Shown here: piece after piece, positions 1 through 7,354 of the stretch
How positions within the stretch are numbered: position 1 is the first letter of the stretch
How the letters are laid out: each line of letters starts with the position of its first letter
Origin: CAZJDM01 sp964544765
GTDB lineage: Bacteria; Bdellovibrionota_B; Oligoflexia; CAYFLR01
NCBI GenBank assembly: GCA_964544765.1
Contig: CAZJDM010000164.1
Coordinates: forward strand, 1 to 9,405
DNA: 9,405 nt
Direction of reading: 5' to 3'
Notes under the pieces: generated by a model
Databases searched by the model: none
What the model saw: the letters and a program-made list of their open reading frames with translations, nothing else
What the model was told of the DNA's origin: nothing
Made by a program: the position numbers and the translations under genes

Positions 1-334
1 TAAAAAAGATAGGTTTAAAGACAGCTACATCATTGTTTTGATTACCCATACTAAAAACATCGTTATGAAAAATAACATCACCTTCGTAAATTTCATCACC
101 AAAATATTCAAGAAGATATTTACAGACAGGACCTAAAGAAAAAGAAAGAATGGGTAAGTTCTCGGTTTGCTCTAACATATTGCCATGACGATCATATAAT
201 CCTGTCACAAAATCTTTGGCTTCACATAAAATTGGTGATCTAGTGGTCTTCTGTAAGGAAATACTCATCTCGTCAGTAATAGACTTAAAGGCGCTAGCAA
301 AAACAGATATTAGTATAGGATCTACTGAAGTCAT
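1..334 (-). CDS. hyuB: Hydantoinase B / ketone carboxylase alpha-type subunit, N-terminal part (3' end outside window)
   Basis: The minus strand from 334 to the window edge translates to 111 residues beginning MTSVDPILISVFASAF. The pattern is typical of the HyuB family N-terminus: the D-P-I-L opening, a helix ending TDEMSISLQKTTRSPI, then CEAKDFVTGLYDRHGNML, and later EGDVIFHNDVFSMGN...NDVAVFKPIF. The last stretch matches the family's GDV-x-x-x-NDP-Y-x-GG-x-H-x-x-D block, but here the histidine position appears to be Gln (GNQNND). HyuB proteins are usually more than 500 residues, so most of the gene lies left of the window. The family pairs with HyuA in cytoplasmic ATP-dependent hydantoinases, 5-oxoprolinases and acetone/acetophenone carboxylases. 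The start is firm: AAGGAGG sits 7 bases upstream and the ATG overlaps the hyuA stop as ATGA, implying translational coupling. Which substrate is used cannot be told from this fragment. Confidence 0.9.
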   Translation of the reverse strand, partial: MTSVDPILISVFASAFKSITDEMSISLQKTTRSPILCEAKDFVTGLYDRHGNMLEQTENLPILSFSLGPVCKYLLEYFGDEIYEGDVIFHNDVFSMGNQNNDVAVFKPIFF

Positions 335-2418
335 ATTTTTTCCTCCTTACCCTTTTGGTAAACCACAAAAGAGCCATATCTATCGCAAATACAATCAAAA
401 GAAGCGCTAACAAACAAAGTAGTATTCTTTTGTTCAATTAAAGCCGGCCCCTGAATACAATTGCCATAATGTAACTTATGACCATCATACACTGCAATAT
501 TTTCAAATTGTTCTTTTTCCGGAACGTAGATATCACGATAGTTTTTTAAGGCTTCACCAGGATCTTCACCATGATAATCATCAGGAGTATATTGCGGTTT
601 TTGGGTAATTCCTACCGCTCGAATTCGCACGTTAATTAGCTCTACTGGAGTTTTTTCTTTTTCTAACGAGTATCCGTACATATTTAAATGTTCATGATGA
701 AAAGCAGAAATTATTCTTCCTAAATCTCCTTCCTTCACCAACTCAATAGGAACTGAATAGGAAACTTCGTGAAACTGCTTAATATAACGACAGTCTAATT
801 TAAGATCAAATTGTCTTTTATCCTTAGGAATACCCTCATCTTCTAACAACCGATCGCTTTTCTCGATCATTCCTTCAATAACGGATCGTAATCGATTTAA
901 ATCTATCTTGGCTAAATCTGATATTAATGAATGAACAAAATCGTGTTGCAGATTACTCATCAACATACCTGCCGCGCAAAATATCGAAGATTCACGAGGT
1001 ACTAAAAACTTAGATATTTCTAGTTCTCGACAAATAGCGCAAGAATGTATAGGCCCGGCTCCACCAGCTACAATGGTCAAAAACTCTCTAGGATCAGATC
1101 CCCTCTTGATGGTAATTTCTCTCACTCCTTGGGCCATATTGGTATTAACAATCCGATACATACCAGCGGCTGCCTTTTCGACATTGATATTTAGAGGTTT
1201 AGCTATATGCTTTTCTATTGCATCACGAGCTTTTTCTAGATTGAGTTTGATTTTGCCTCCGGCAAAATACTCGGGGTCAAGGTATCCCAAAACCAAATCA
1301 GCATCGGTTGAAGTAGGTAGTTCACCCCCCATGTCGTAGCATACTGGTCCAGGATGGGAGCCAGCGCTTTCAGGTCCCATTCTGAGTAACCCGCCGGCAT
1401 CAATTCTACCGATACTTCCCCCTCCCGCACCAATAGTAACTATATCTAGCATAGGGAGAGCTATTCTATGACGATCAATTTCACCATCATTTTTAACCTC
1501 TACCGATCCGTTTCTTACCAGTGCCGCATCAAAGCTGGTTCCTCCCATATCTATAGTAATATAATTGTCTGTTTTATGTTCTTTGGCATACTCTGAACCA
1601 GCTACTGGACAAGCCGCCGGACCAGATAAGAGTGTCAATGCAGCTTTTTCTTTAGCCACCTTGGGTGATATTATTCCACCTCCTGATTGCATGATATGCA
1701 ACGCACCTTTAAAGCCTATTTCTTTTAAGCGCGATTGTAGCATGTTCAGATAGTTCTCCAATTTCGGTCCAACATAAGAATTTAGAACAGTAGTACTAAC
1801 ACGATCATAAAAGCGAATGGATGGTAATAAATCAGATGAAACGCTTAAATAAGCGTTAGGTAATTCACAACGTATAAGTTCAGCTACTTGTTTTTCATGT
1901 TCAGAGTTTTCAAAGGAATTCATAAAACAAATAGCTACTGAATCGATTTGATCATTCTTACAGTCTTCAATAACCTTTTTAACTTGCTCCAAATCTAAAG
2001 GAGTATGCACCTTACCCATACAATCCAAGCGCTCGTTAATTCCGATTCGCCTGTGTCGCGGAACTAGTGGAATTACATTTTCATAACGATTATTATATTG
2101 TTCTTCTCTAATACCTCTTCGCATTTCCAAGGCATCCCTAACTCCTTTAGTGGTGAGTAATGCGGTCTTGGCTCCTGATCTTGTCAAAACCGCGTTGGTA
2201 GTTACCGTGGTCCCATGAACGATCGTATCTATAGATGACGCAAGTTCTTCTAAAGAAACCCCTGCTTCTGTCGCAATAGAACTTAATCCATTTAAAAGAC
2301 CTATTGAAGGATCATTTGGAGTTGAAAGAGTTTTAAAAATTTGTGGTTCAAAACCTTCTCGTGTTACCAGAAAATCAGTAAACGTTCCACCTACATCGAT
2401 TCCAATTCTGAAATCCAT
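331..2418 (-). CDS. hyuA: Hydantoinase A / acetone carboxylase beta-type ATPase subunit
   Basis: This is a 695-residue protein of the HyuA family, the normal full length. It has two actin/hexokinase-like ATP-binding modules. The first carries DVGGTFTD at residues 8-15 and HGTTVTTNAVL at 68-78. The second carries DMGGTSFD at 290-297 and the glycine-rich GAGGGSIGRIDAGG run at 330-343, followed by GPESAGSHPGPVCY (348-361). The C-terminal region has the usual GPALIE-x(4)-T ending (657-667). Known members work with HyuB to hydrolyse cyclic amides or carboxylate ketones using ATP; the exact substrate here is unknown. The frame also opens at a TTG at 2433, but I prefer the ATG at 2418 because GGTGGGGG lies 5 bases before it and MDFRIGIDVGG is the family's usual beginning. 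The gene lies 99 bp downstream of the CoA-dehydrogenase fusion gene and overlaps hyuB by 4 bp. No broken motif is seen. Confidence 0.93.
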   Translation of the reverse strand: MDFRIGIDVGGTFTDFLVTREGFEPQIFKTLSTPNDPSIGLLNGLSSIATEAGVSLEELASSIDTIVHGTTVTTNAVLTRSGAKTALLTTKGVRDALEMRRGIREEQYNNRYENVIPLVPRHRRIGINERLDCMGKVHTPLDLEQVKKVIEDCKNDQIDSVAICFMNSFENSEHEKQVAELIRCELPNAYLSVSSDLLPSIRFYDRVSTTVLNSYVGPKLENYLNMLQSRLKEIGFKGALHIMQSGGGIISPKVAKEKAALTLLSGPAACPVAGSEYAKEHKTDNYITIDMGGTSFDAALVRNGSVEVKNDGEIDRHRIALPMLDIVTIGAGGGSIGRIDAGGLLRMGPESAGSHPGPVCYDMGGELPTSTDADLVLGYLDPEYFAGGKIKLNLEKARDAIEKHIAKPLNINVEKAAAGMYRIVNTNMAQGVREITIKRGSDPREFLTIVAGGAGPIHSCAICRELEISKFLVPRESSIFCAAGMLMSNLQHDFVHSLISDLAKIDLNRLRSVIEGMIEKSDRLLEDEGIPKDKRQFDLKLDCRYIKQFHEVSYSVPIELVKEGDLGRIISAFHHEHLNMYGYSLEKEKTPVELINVRIRAVGITQKPQYTPDDYHGEDPGEALKNYRDIYVPEKEQFENIAVYDGHKLHYGNCIQGPALIEQKNTTLFVSASFDCICDRYGSFVVYQKGKEEKI

Positions 2419-2423
2419 TAATG

Positions 2424-2431
2424 CCCCCACC
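2424..2431 (-). promoter_or_regulatory. Ribosome binding site deciding the hyuA start
   Basis: The minus strand reads GGTGGGGG five bases before the ATG at 2418. It is a G-rich, non-perfect Shine-Dalgarno match. It places the start at 2418 rather than at the in-frame TTG at 2433, which has no purine-rich stretch in front of it. Confidence 0.55.
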
Positions 2432-2447
2432 AAACAATTTTTTCTTT

Positions 2448-2541
2448 TTACATCAGCATATATTTTTATACCGGAATACCGTTACATCAGCATAATTTCT
2501 CATAACGATATACTTTGCTACACCAGCATGTTCCTTTTATA
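2448..2541 (-). repeat. Three degenerate tandem units copying the 3' end of the upstream gene
   Basis: Three units of 23-24 bp lie at 2518-2541, 2482-2504 and 2448-2470 (minus-strand order), about 35 bp apart. Each runs from a TAT-x-A-x-AA block to a nearly invariant ATGCTG(A/G)TGTA(A/G). The first unit is the real end of the fusion gene, coding YKRNMLV and stop TAG. The other two lie in the spacer before hyuA and still end in ATG CTG ATG TAA. This looks like repeated duplication of a gene end, though three protein- or RNA-binding sites cannot be excluded. There are too few, too degenerate units for a CRISPR array. Confidence 0.6.
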
Positions 2542-4614
2542 ATCAGCTCCAATTTTTCCCTTGCGACATGAAGAAGTAGTCATAAACTCAGCTGAGTGTT
2601 TAGCTTGCACTACGATTGATTCAGATAAGGAAACTTTGGTAGATTCCTTAATACATTCTATGATGGCTTTTCTGCCTTCTGCAAAAGGGGCGTTAATCGC
2701 GGAGTAACTACTAAAATCAATATCCAGTTTCTCTTGATTAACTTTTCTTTCAGAAAGTTGATGATCACCCTCTGATGCAATTTTCCAGGTCATAGTTAAA
2801 GAATCATTAACTGAACCGGCATAATCAACCAACCAATTCACCGCGTTTTTAGCCTTGACCGGTTTACCCGTTAATAACAAATTCATTATTTCTGGCCAAT
2901 ATTGCGAGCTAGCTTTTCTAAGAGGCCAATGACAACCTTCCATTCCAGGAACAACTGGCAATGTGACTTCAGGCATACCCAAACTAGCGTCTTCTACACT
3001 AACCAGATAATGGCAATGAGTAAGAAGCTCTAAAAAACCTCCCAAACACCGCTTACCGCTGATATAACCAACAGACACCTTGAACTCATCATTCAATCTT
3101 CTAGCTGTTTGCGACCAGCCATGAGCAATATCAAAACCTGCTTTTGAGTTTTCTAAGGCAGGATAAAAATCTGAGGTATCAGCACCTACCATTTGAGTAG
3201 ACAGATGAAAATCTGAGGTAATAATTACTCTTTCAATATTATCAGCCTTTAACCAATCAATAGCTCGGTTTAATTCAGCATCTAGATCTCGGTTATAGCT
3301 TTCTCGACCGATAGAAATTACACCTACATTTCCATCATGTTCAGCATTAACATAAAGTTGCTGCCACTCTGGAGAATCCATTTGCTCAAAAACGGCAGGA
3401 AACCAGCTGTTAGTTTGAGAAGAACTATTTGAAAAAGCTCCTGCTGAGGGAAAGATTTTATGATAATCGGCTACAGTCTTATTGACACCTTCCATACCAT
3501 AACTACGTATTATAGCCAAAATCCCTCTTCTAAATTGAGCGCAAATTTCACCAATAGAATTTATAAAGGATAAATGTCCACGTTTTTCAGATAATATCAT
3601 ACTGGTCATTTGAAATAATGGACCCAGAATATGAGTTTTAAATTCTTGTTCATTTTCTAAAGGCCAATCAACTAGAGGTCTGAAATGATCCAAAGGATAC
3701 CAATTTTGGCCGGAATTTTTCTTTTCTACTAAAGCTTCAGAAGGCTGGAACAGATCTCCATATTCTTTTTGAAGATGGTGCAAACAGGACCAAGTTAAAA
3801 AGTTGGCTCCAGCCGCTCCAATGGTATCATGAGCCCTAAAAGGATTGGGCCCCAGAAATTTTCGTACAAATTTATCAATTTTCCAGAAAGGCATATTAGT
3901 TGCTGTATGATATCTTGTTCCAGCTAAGGTTGCTCCACAAAACAATACGTCTAAAACAAAGGACCAATTATCGCTAACCGGGATTGGAATCATTCCCAAG
4001 GACCAAAAAAGTTGTGTAATAGTTGATGGTGATGGTTCCACCATTTCCCACACCTTATTGATTTCATGAGGATAAGCTGGATGAGCTATTCCAACTCCTA
4101 GCTCGGAACGAGGAAATCCTGAGGTTACGGACCTAATTTCAATTTCTGGAAAAGATTTTTTGAAAATATCGTAATGAGATTTTTTTACATCTAAAATTTC
4201 TGGTATAGCTTCTAATAAAAAGCGAGGTTTTAAATCATGAAGCTGTGAAGGCAAACTCTTACCATCATAATTAATTCGGATGATATTTTGCATAATATTA
4301 CTAGCTGTTTTAGAACCAAAGCTTCTTTCTAATCCCGGATATTGTTTTCCGATTCCATCGGGTGATCCCGCAAAATCTAGTGCTACTATCGGCACACCAT
4401 ATGGTAATAATCTGGATCCTAATTGCATTGCTTTGCCAGCTCCAACAATACCATTTGCACCCGATATAACTAAAGAACCACGATTATTGGCATCACCAAA
4501 AACCTGATCCACTAAATCACTTGTATTAACGGGCAACTTTCCCTTTTTAAAAATATCCAAAACTGTCCCTAAACCTAGGGTTTCAATAGTAGATTGTCTC
4601 ATTGACCTAGTCAT
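2518..4614 (-). CDS. Divergent 3-hydroxyacyl-CoA dehydrogenase / enoyl-CoA hydratase fusion
   Basis: From the ATG at 4614 the protein has 698 residues. An N-terminal Rossmann domain (about 45-170) carries SGANGIVGAG near 50-60 and the dehydrogenase-type FLLEAIPEILDVKK near 132-145. A following segment, HPAYPHEINKVWEMVEP near 178-194, corresponds to the family's HFFNP...EVV region with the catalytic His and Glu kept. The helical dehydrogenase C-domain follows to about 275. After a linker of about 150 residues comes a crotonase domain (about 430-600) with both hydratase glutamates, in GGFLEL (E529) and GMPEV (E549), spaced 20 apart as in known hydratases. The dehydrogenase-first order resembles bacterial FadN and the archaeal crotonyl-CoA hydratase/dehydrogenase, not FadB. 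Oddities are an extended glycine loop, SVTSG in place of SNTSS, and Tyr in place of the Asn of HFFNP. The likely role is two steps of beta-oxidation on an acyl-CoA; the substrate is unknown. An in-frame TTG at 4662 is the less likely start. Confidence 0.85.
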   Translation of the reverse strand: MTRSMRQSTIETLGLGTVLDIFKKGKLPVNTSDLVDQVFGDANNRGSLVISGANGIVGAGKAMQLGSRLLPYGVPIVALDFAGSPDGIGKQYPGLERSFGSKTASNIMQNIIRINYDGKSLPSQLHDLKPRFLLEAIPEILDVKKSHYDIFKKSFPEIEIRSVTSGFPRSELGVGIAHPAYPHEINKVWEMVEPSPSTITQLFWSLGMIPIPVSDNWSFVLDVLFCGATLAGTRYHTATNMPFWKIDKFVRKFLGPNPFRAHDTIGAAGANFLTWSCLHHLQKEYGDLFQPSEALVEKKNSGQNWYPLDHFRPLVDWPLENEQEFKTHILGPLFQMTSMILSEKRGHLSFINSIGEICAQFRRGILAIIRSYGMEGVNKTVADYHKIFPSAGAFSNSSSQTNSWFPAVFEQMDSPEWQQLYVNAEHDGNVGVISIGRESYNRDLDAELNRAIDWLKADNIERVIITSDFHLSTQMVGADTSDFYPALENSKAGFDIAHGWSQTARRLNDEFKVSVGYISGKRCLGGFLELLTHCHYLVSVEDASLGMPEVTLPVVPGMEGCHWPLRKASSQYWPEIMNLLLTGKPVKAKNAVNWLVDYAGSVNDSLTMTWKIASEGDHQLSERKVNQEKLDIDFSSYSAINAPFAEGRKAIIECIKESTKVSLSESIVVQAKHSAEFMTTSSCRKGKIGADYKRNMLV

Positions 4615-4622
4615 ACTTAATA

Positions 4623-4629
4623 TTCCCCC
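4623..4629 (-). promoter_or_regulatory. Ribosome binding site deciding the fusion-gene start
   Basis: GGGGGAA on the minus strand lies 8 bases before the ATG at 4614. The alternative in-frame TTG at 4662 has no such purine run in front of it, so the ATG is preferred. Confidence 0.45.
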
Positions 4630-4757
4630 ATGAATTACTGAGTCTTTAATTTTAGATGGCAATAACTATTACTTATCTAACACATAAAATAAATTGACGA
4701 TAAACCTTACATTAAAATTTCAATTAAATCAAATTTAAAAACCTGAGTTCGAAGCAA

Positions 4758-4909
4758 CTACAAAAGCACACTCTTTTCTAGTTTAACGATCTCATTTACT
4801 TCAGGAATAGTAAATGCCTGGGTTAGCTTAAATGCTAGTAATTCACCAACCTTTTTAAATTATTTAAATGGGTTTGACGTGATTTAGGACTTGACTCCAT
4901 TATACTCAT
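4758..4909 (-). pseudogene. Small minus-strand reading frame of about 50 codons with a -1 frame change
   Basis: The minus strand opens with an ATG at 4909, inside the palindrome, with a second ATG at 4900. It reads MSIMESSPKSRQTHLNNLK before a stop at 4835-4837. In the -1 frame the sequence continues KVGELLAFKLTQAFTIPE and on to a stop at 4758-4760, giving about 50 residues in all. The two frames meet exactly at T TTA AAA (4853-4859), which in the first frame is in correct register for a -1 slippery heptamer followed by AGG. The joined peptide is hydrophilic with amphipathic helical stretches, and I do not recognise it. The simplest reading is a decayed small gene with an indel in the A-run. 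A chance pair of short open frames is possible, and a programmed frameshift is an outside option. No Shine-Dalgarno is seen before either ATG. Confidence 0.3.
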
Positions 4910-4918
4910 GAGTATAAT
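4891..4918 (+). promoter_or_regulatory. Sigma70-type promoter of the AAA ATPase gene, probably giving a leaderless mRNA
   Basis: TTGACT at 4891-4896 and TATAAT at 4913-4918 are separated by 16 bp, close to the consensus boxes and spacing. The expected transcription start about 7 bases past the -10 box falls on or next to the ATG at 4925. There is also no Shine-Dalgarno before that ATG. Together these suggest a leaderless transcript. A weaker alternative is TTGACG at 4874-4879 with CATTAT at 4898-4903, which would give a short leader of about 15 bases. Confidence 0.6.
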
Positions 4919-4921
4919 GGA
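4896..4921. repeat. Perfect 26-bp palindrome, candidate operator
   Basis: The two 13-base halves are exactly self-complementary; the left half is TCCATTATACTCA and the axis is CATG. The palindrome covers the promoter spacer, the whole -10 box and ends 3 bases before the ATPase start codon. A protein dimer bound here would block RNA polymerase, so an autoregulatory or repressor site is a natural inference. With no loop it is a better DNA site than an RNA hairpin. Confidence 0.8.
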
Positions 4922-4924
4922 ATT

Positions 4925-6058
4925 ATGTCCATTTTAATCAGAAAACCAATCAAAGCTAATATTATTGAAGATTTAAATCAAAAAATGGTATTTCTTGGTG
5001 GTCCCAGGCAAGTAGGGAAAACTACTTTGGCCCAATCTCTTATCGAGAATTTCAAAGATGGTCATCCAGCCTATCTCAATTGGGATTTAGCAGAACATAG
5101 AAAAATGATATTAAAAGCAACTTTACCGCCAAAAGAAAAAATCATAGTTTTTGATGAAATTCATAAATTCAAAAACTGGAGAAATCTTATAAAAGGATAT
5201 TACGATACTCTTAAATCAACTCATAAATTTTTAATAACTGGTTCTGCTCGCTTAGACTATTACCGAAAAGGAGGAGATTCATTGGCTGGTCGGTACTACT
5301 ACCATCGCTTGCATCCTCTTACACTTCCAGAACTAGGAGGTAAAAATGCCTTAAAACCACTATTACAATTTGGTGGATTTCCCGAACCTTTTCTGAGGGG
5401 AACCTCCAAAGATCTGAAAAGGTGGCATATACAACGACTAGAGCGAGTTGTTTATACAGATATCAGAGATCTTGAAAATATAAAAGAAATAACAATGATA
5501 GAACTTTTAGTCGATAGTTTGCCCTCTAGAGTTGGATCTCCTCTATCAAGGAAATCGTTAAGTGAGGATATTCAAGTTGATCAAAAAACTATAGAAAAGT
5601 GGATTCAAATTCTCGAAAGAGTTTACTATTGCTATCGTATCATGCCCTTTGGTTCCCCCAAAATTAGAGCAGTGAAAAAGGAACAAAAGCTTTACCTATG
5701 GGATTGGAGCGAACACGAAGATAATGGCAAAAAATGGGAGAATTTTGTAGCTTCCCATCTATTGAAATTCTGCCACCATTTGGAAGACAATTTTGGAGAA
5801 AGGATGGAACTACGTTTCTTAAGAGACACTGATAAACGAGAAATAGACTTTGTTGTCATAAAAAATAATCAACCCTTGTTTGCTGTTGAGTGTAAAGCCG
5901 GAGACCAAAATCCCTCACCTCATCATAATTATTTTGCCAAAAGAACAAACATCCCTAAATTCTATCAAGTTCATCAAGGTTCCACTGGCAAGCAAGTTAG
6001 TTCTCAAATTTTGATTCTACCCTTCGATGAATTTTGTAAGGAAGAAAATATTTTATAA
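4925..6058 (+). CDS. AAA_14/DUF4143-family ATPase with PD-(D/E)XK-like C-terminus
   Basis: This 377-residue protein has the usual length and layout of the AAA ATPases that carry a DUF4143 domain. The N-terminal ATPase has Walker A GGPRQVGKTT (25-34), Walker B IIVFDE (73-78) with catalytic Asp77-Glu78, and a sensor-1-like FLITGSARLD. The middle contains the family's typical GRYYYHRLHPLTLPEL and GGFPEPFLRG segments and a winged-helix-like region around 195-250. The C-terminus has EIDFVV (Asp308) and AVECKAG (Glu322, Lys324), the D...E-x-K core of a nuclease-like fold. The biological role of this widespread family is not settled. It is often found as isolated, mobile or recombining genes, and links to nucleic acid handling or defence are only suspected. 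It stands alone here on the opposite strand from all its neighbours, with its own promoter and palindrome. The ATG at 4925 is the natural start. Confidence 0.9.
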   Translation: MSILIRKPIKANIIEDLNQKMVFLGGPRQVGKTTLAQSLIENFKDGHPAYLNWDLAEHRKMILKATLPPKEKIIVFDEIHKFKNWRNLIKGYYDTLKSTHKFLITGSARLDYYRKGGDSLAGRYYYHRLHPLTLPELGGKNALKPLLQFGGFPEPFLRGTSKDLKRWHIQRLERVVYTDIRDLENIKEITMIELLVDSLPSRVGSPLSRKSLSEDIQVDQKTIEKWIQILERVYYCYRIMPFGSPKIRAVKKEQKLYLWDWSEHEDNGKKWENFVASHLLKFCHHLEDNFGERMELRFLRDTDKREIDFVVIKNNQPLFAVECKAGDQNPSPHHNYFAKRTNIPKFYQVHQGSTGKQVSSQILILPFDEFCKEENIL

Positions 6059-6136
6059 CAAATAAAGACTTAGTAAATTTAACAAATCGAAATAAAACAG
6101 TGTATATTTAGCAATATTAAGAGTTTATAGTAAAAT

Positions 6137-7354
6137 TCACTCTCCAACACCCCTAAATCGTCGATAGTTCTCTATCTTTACGGCCAACTCTGAGGAATCG
6201 CCAAATACTCTTTCTAATGAGTTTTTCTGTTCAATATATAAATGAAATGCAGTGATATGAGATGCTCTTTCCCATGTAGTACGCAGCTTCGTCTCAAGAT
6301 CATGCTTTACTATTTTTCTTGTAGTAGTCAATACATCCGCCATATTTATTCGCAGGTTACATTGCATCATGAAAATGACAGAATAAATGGAATCCATGTT
6401 CCCTAGATAGGTAATTAGAAAAATTGAAAAATCAAATGAATCTGTGCCCTTTATGTTTGGCAGCGTAGTCTTTACAATAGCCTTATTAACCTCCATATAA
6501 TTAGCCCTTGATTCTAAAGGATTAGGTGACGGGTAATACATCGATAAAAGCACATCAAGAAATCTTATAGATTCTGACAATAAGAGTATTTTGGGGTTAC
6601 GGAAAAAAATTATTTCACCTTTCGCCTTTTCTATGTCTTCTATGTGACTACGCTTTTTTTGAAAAGAGTAATTTCTTATTACTGTTGGAACTAAATTTCT
6701 TCTTTTTTCTCTTACCAACCTTAAGCCAATTATCTCTAAAACATCCACTGAATGATCGAGTTGCTCTGGTAAGAAAGTTCCGGATTTATTATTGATTAAA
6801 GCTATTTGATGAAATTCAACAATAATTTCTCCAGCTCCGATAACTTCCCATCTCTCAAATCCAATTCCACTCCTAACCACAAACTCAGCGAATTTGTTAT
6901 AAAGACTTCGGTGTGAGACGAAAAAATCCTCATTTCCCTCTAAATCAATATCCTTATTAGGTACTCGTGGGAAAATTACAGCATATTCTTTAATGCCTTC
7001 TTTTGTTTTTAGTCTAATAACAATATATATCATCGTTCCATTATTTTGATCTTGATGGAGATTTTTTAAGGCTTCATTATTGGCAGGGGTTATTTCAATT
7101 ACTCTGCCAGCTGATTTAATCTCTCGATTCTCTCTCGCCCGGTCAGGTGTTAAACCAGGAAGAAGAACCGCTTCCTCTTCTAATCTTTTAAACGCTCCAA
7201 CTAACCCACCACAACTTTCACCTGTTTTACCTGCATTATCAGGATGAGTTGTCTCAACAGAATATAATTGAGTGTAAAAAAGAAATAGAATAACTTGAAA
7301 AGATAATGAATTGCGAATGAGTAAAGCTAATCTGTACCTATCTAAACTTCTCAT
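6137..7354 (-). CDS. Unrecognised, probably secreted 405-residue protein
   Basis: I do not recognise a characterised family. From the ATG at 7354 the protein begins with a basic stretch (MRSLDRYRLALLIR) followed by a hydrophobic segment to about residue 32, which fits a Sec signal peptide or membrane anchor. The rest is soluble-looking. Residues about 145-200 contain FVSHRSLYNKF, then AGEIIV (174-179) and INNKSGTF (187-194). This resembles a short AGE...INNxSGHYxP module that I remember from assorted bacterial uncharacterised and exported proteins; this is recalled, not searched. The C-terminal third is helix-rich and basic. The start at 7354 is preferred because its ATG shares a base with the stop of a preceding short frame (TAATG), suggesting coupled translation. 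Alternative in-frame starts are ATG at 7369 and TTG at 7387, and none has a clear Shine-Dalgarno. It is convergent with the AAA ATPase gene, with 78 bp between them and no evident terminator. Confidence 0.7.
   Translation of the reverse strand: MRSLDRYRLALLIRNSLSFQVILFLFYTQLYSVETTHPDNAGKTGESCGGLVGAFKRLEEEAVLLPGLTPDRARENREIKSAGRVIEITPANNEALKNLHQDQNNGTMIYIVIRLKTKEGIKEYAVIFPRVPNKDIDLEGNEDFFVSHRSLYNKFAEFVVRSGIGFERWEVIGAGEIIVEFHQIALINNKSGTFLPEQLDHSVDVLEIIGLRLVREKRRNLVPTVIRNYSFQKKRSHIEDIEKAKGEIIFFRNPKILLLSESIRFLDVLLSMYYPSPNPLESRANYMEVNKAIVKTTLPNIKGTDSFDFSIFLITYLGNMDSIYSVIFMMQCNLRINMADVLTTTRKIVKHDLETKLRTTWERASHITAFHLYIEQKNSLERVFGDSSELAVKIENYRRFRGVGE

Larger units (their letters stand above)
4615..4924. 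other. Divergent intergenic region
   Basis: This AT-rich spacer separates the minus-strand fusion gene from the plus-strand ATPase gene. Its right end holds a promoter and palindrome for the ATPase gene and a broken small reading frame on the minus strand, both listed separately. An imperfect inverted repeat, CAGGAAT-N5-ATGCCTG, lies at 4802-4820. I see no convincing promoter for the fusion gene in 4630-4757, nor any RNA gene. Confidence 0.6.

Noticed and set aside
216..410. Plus-strand frame across the hyuA/hyuB junction
   Set aside because: It runs antisense to two well-supported genes, starts at a TTG and has no family-like sequence.
2448..2541. Repeats about 35 bp apart suggestive of a mini CRISPR array
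   Set aside because: Only three degenerate units, one of them coding, with spacers of about 12-13 bp between them and no cas genes nearby.
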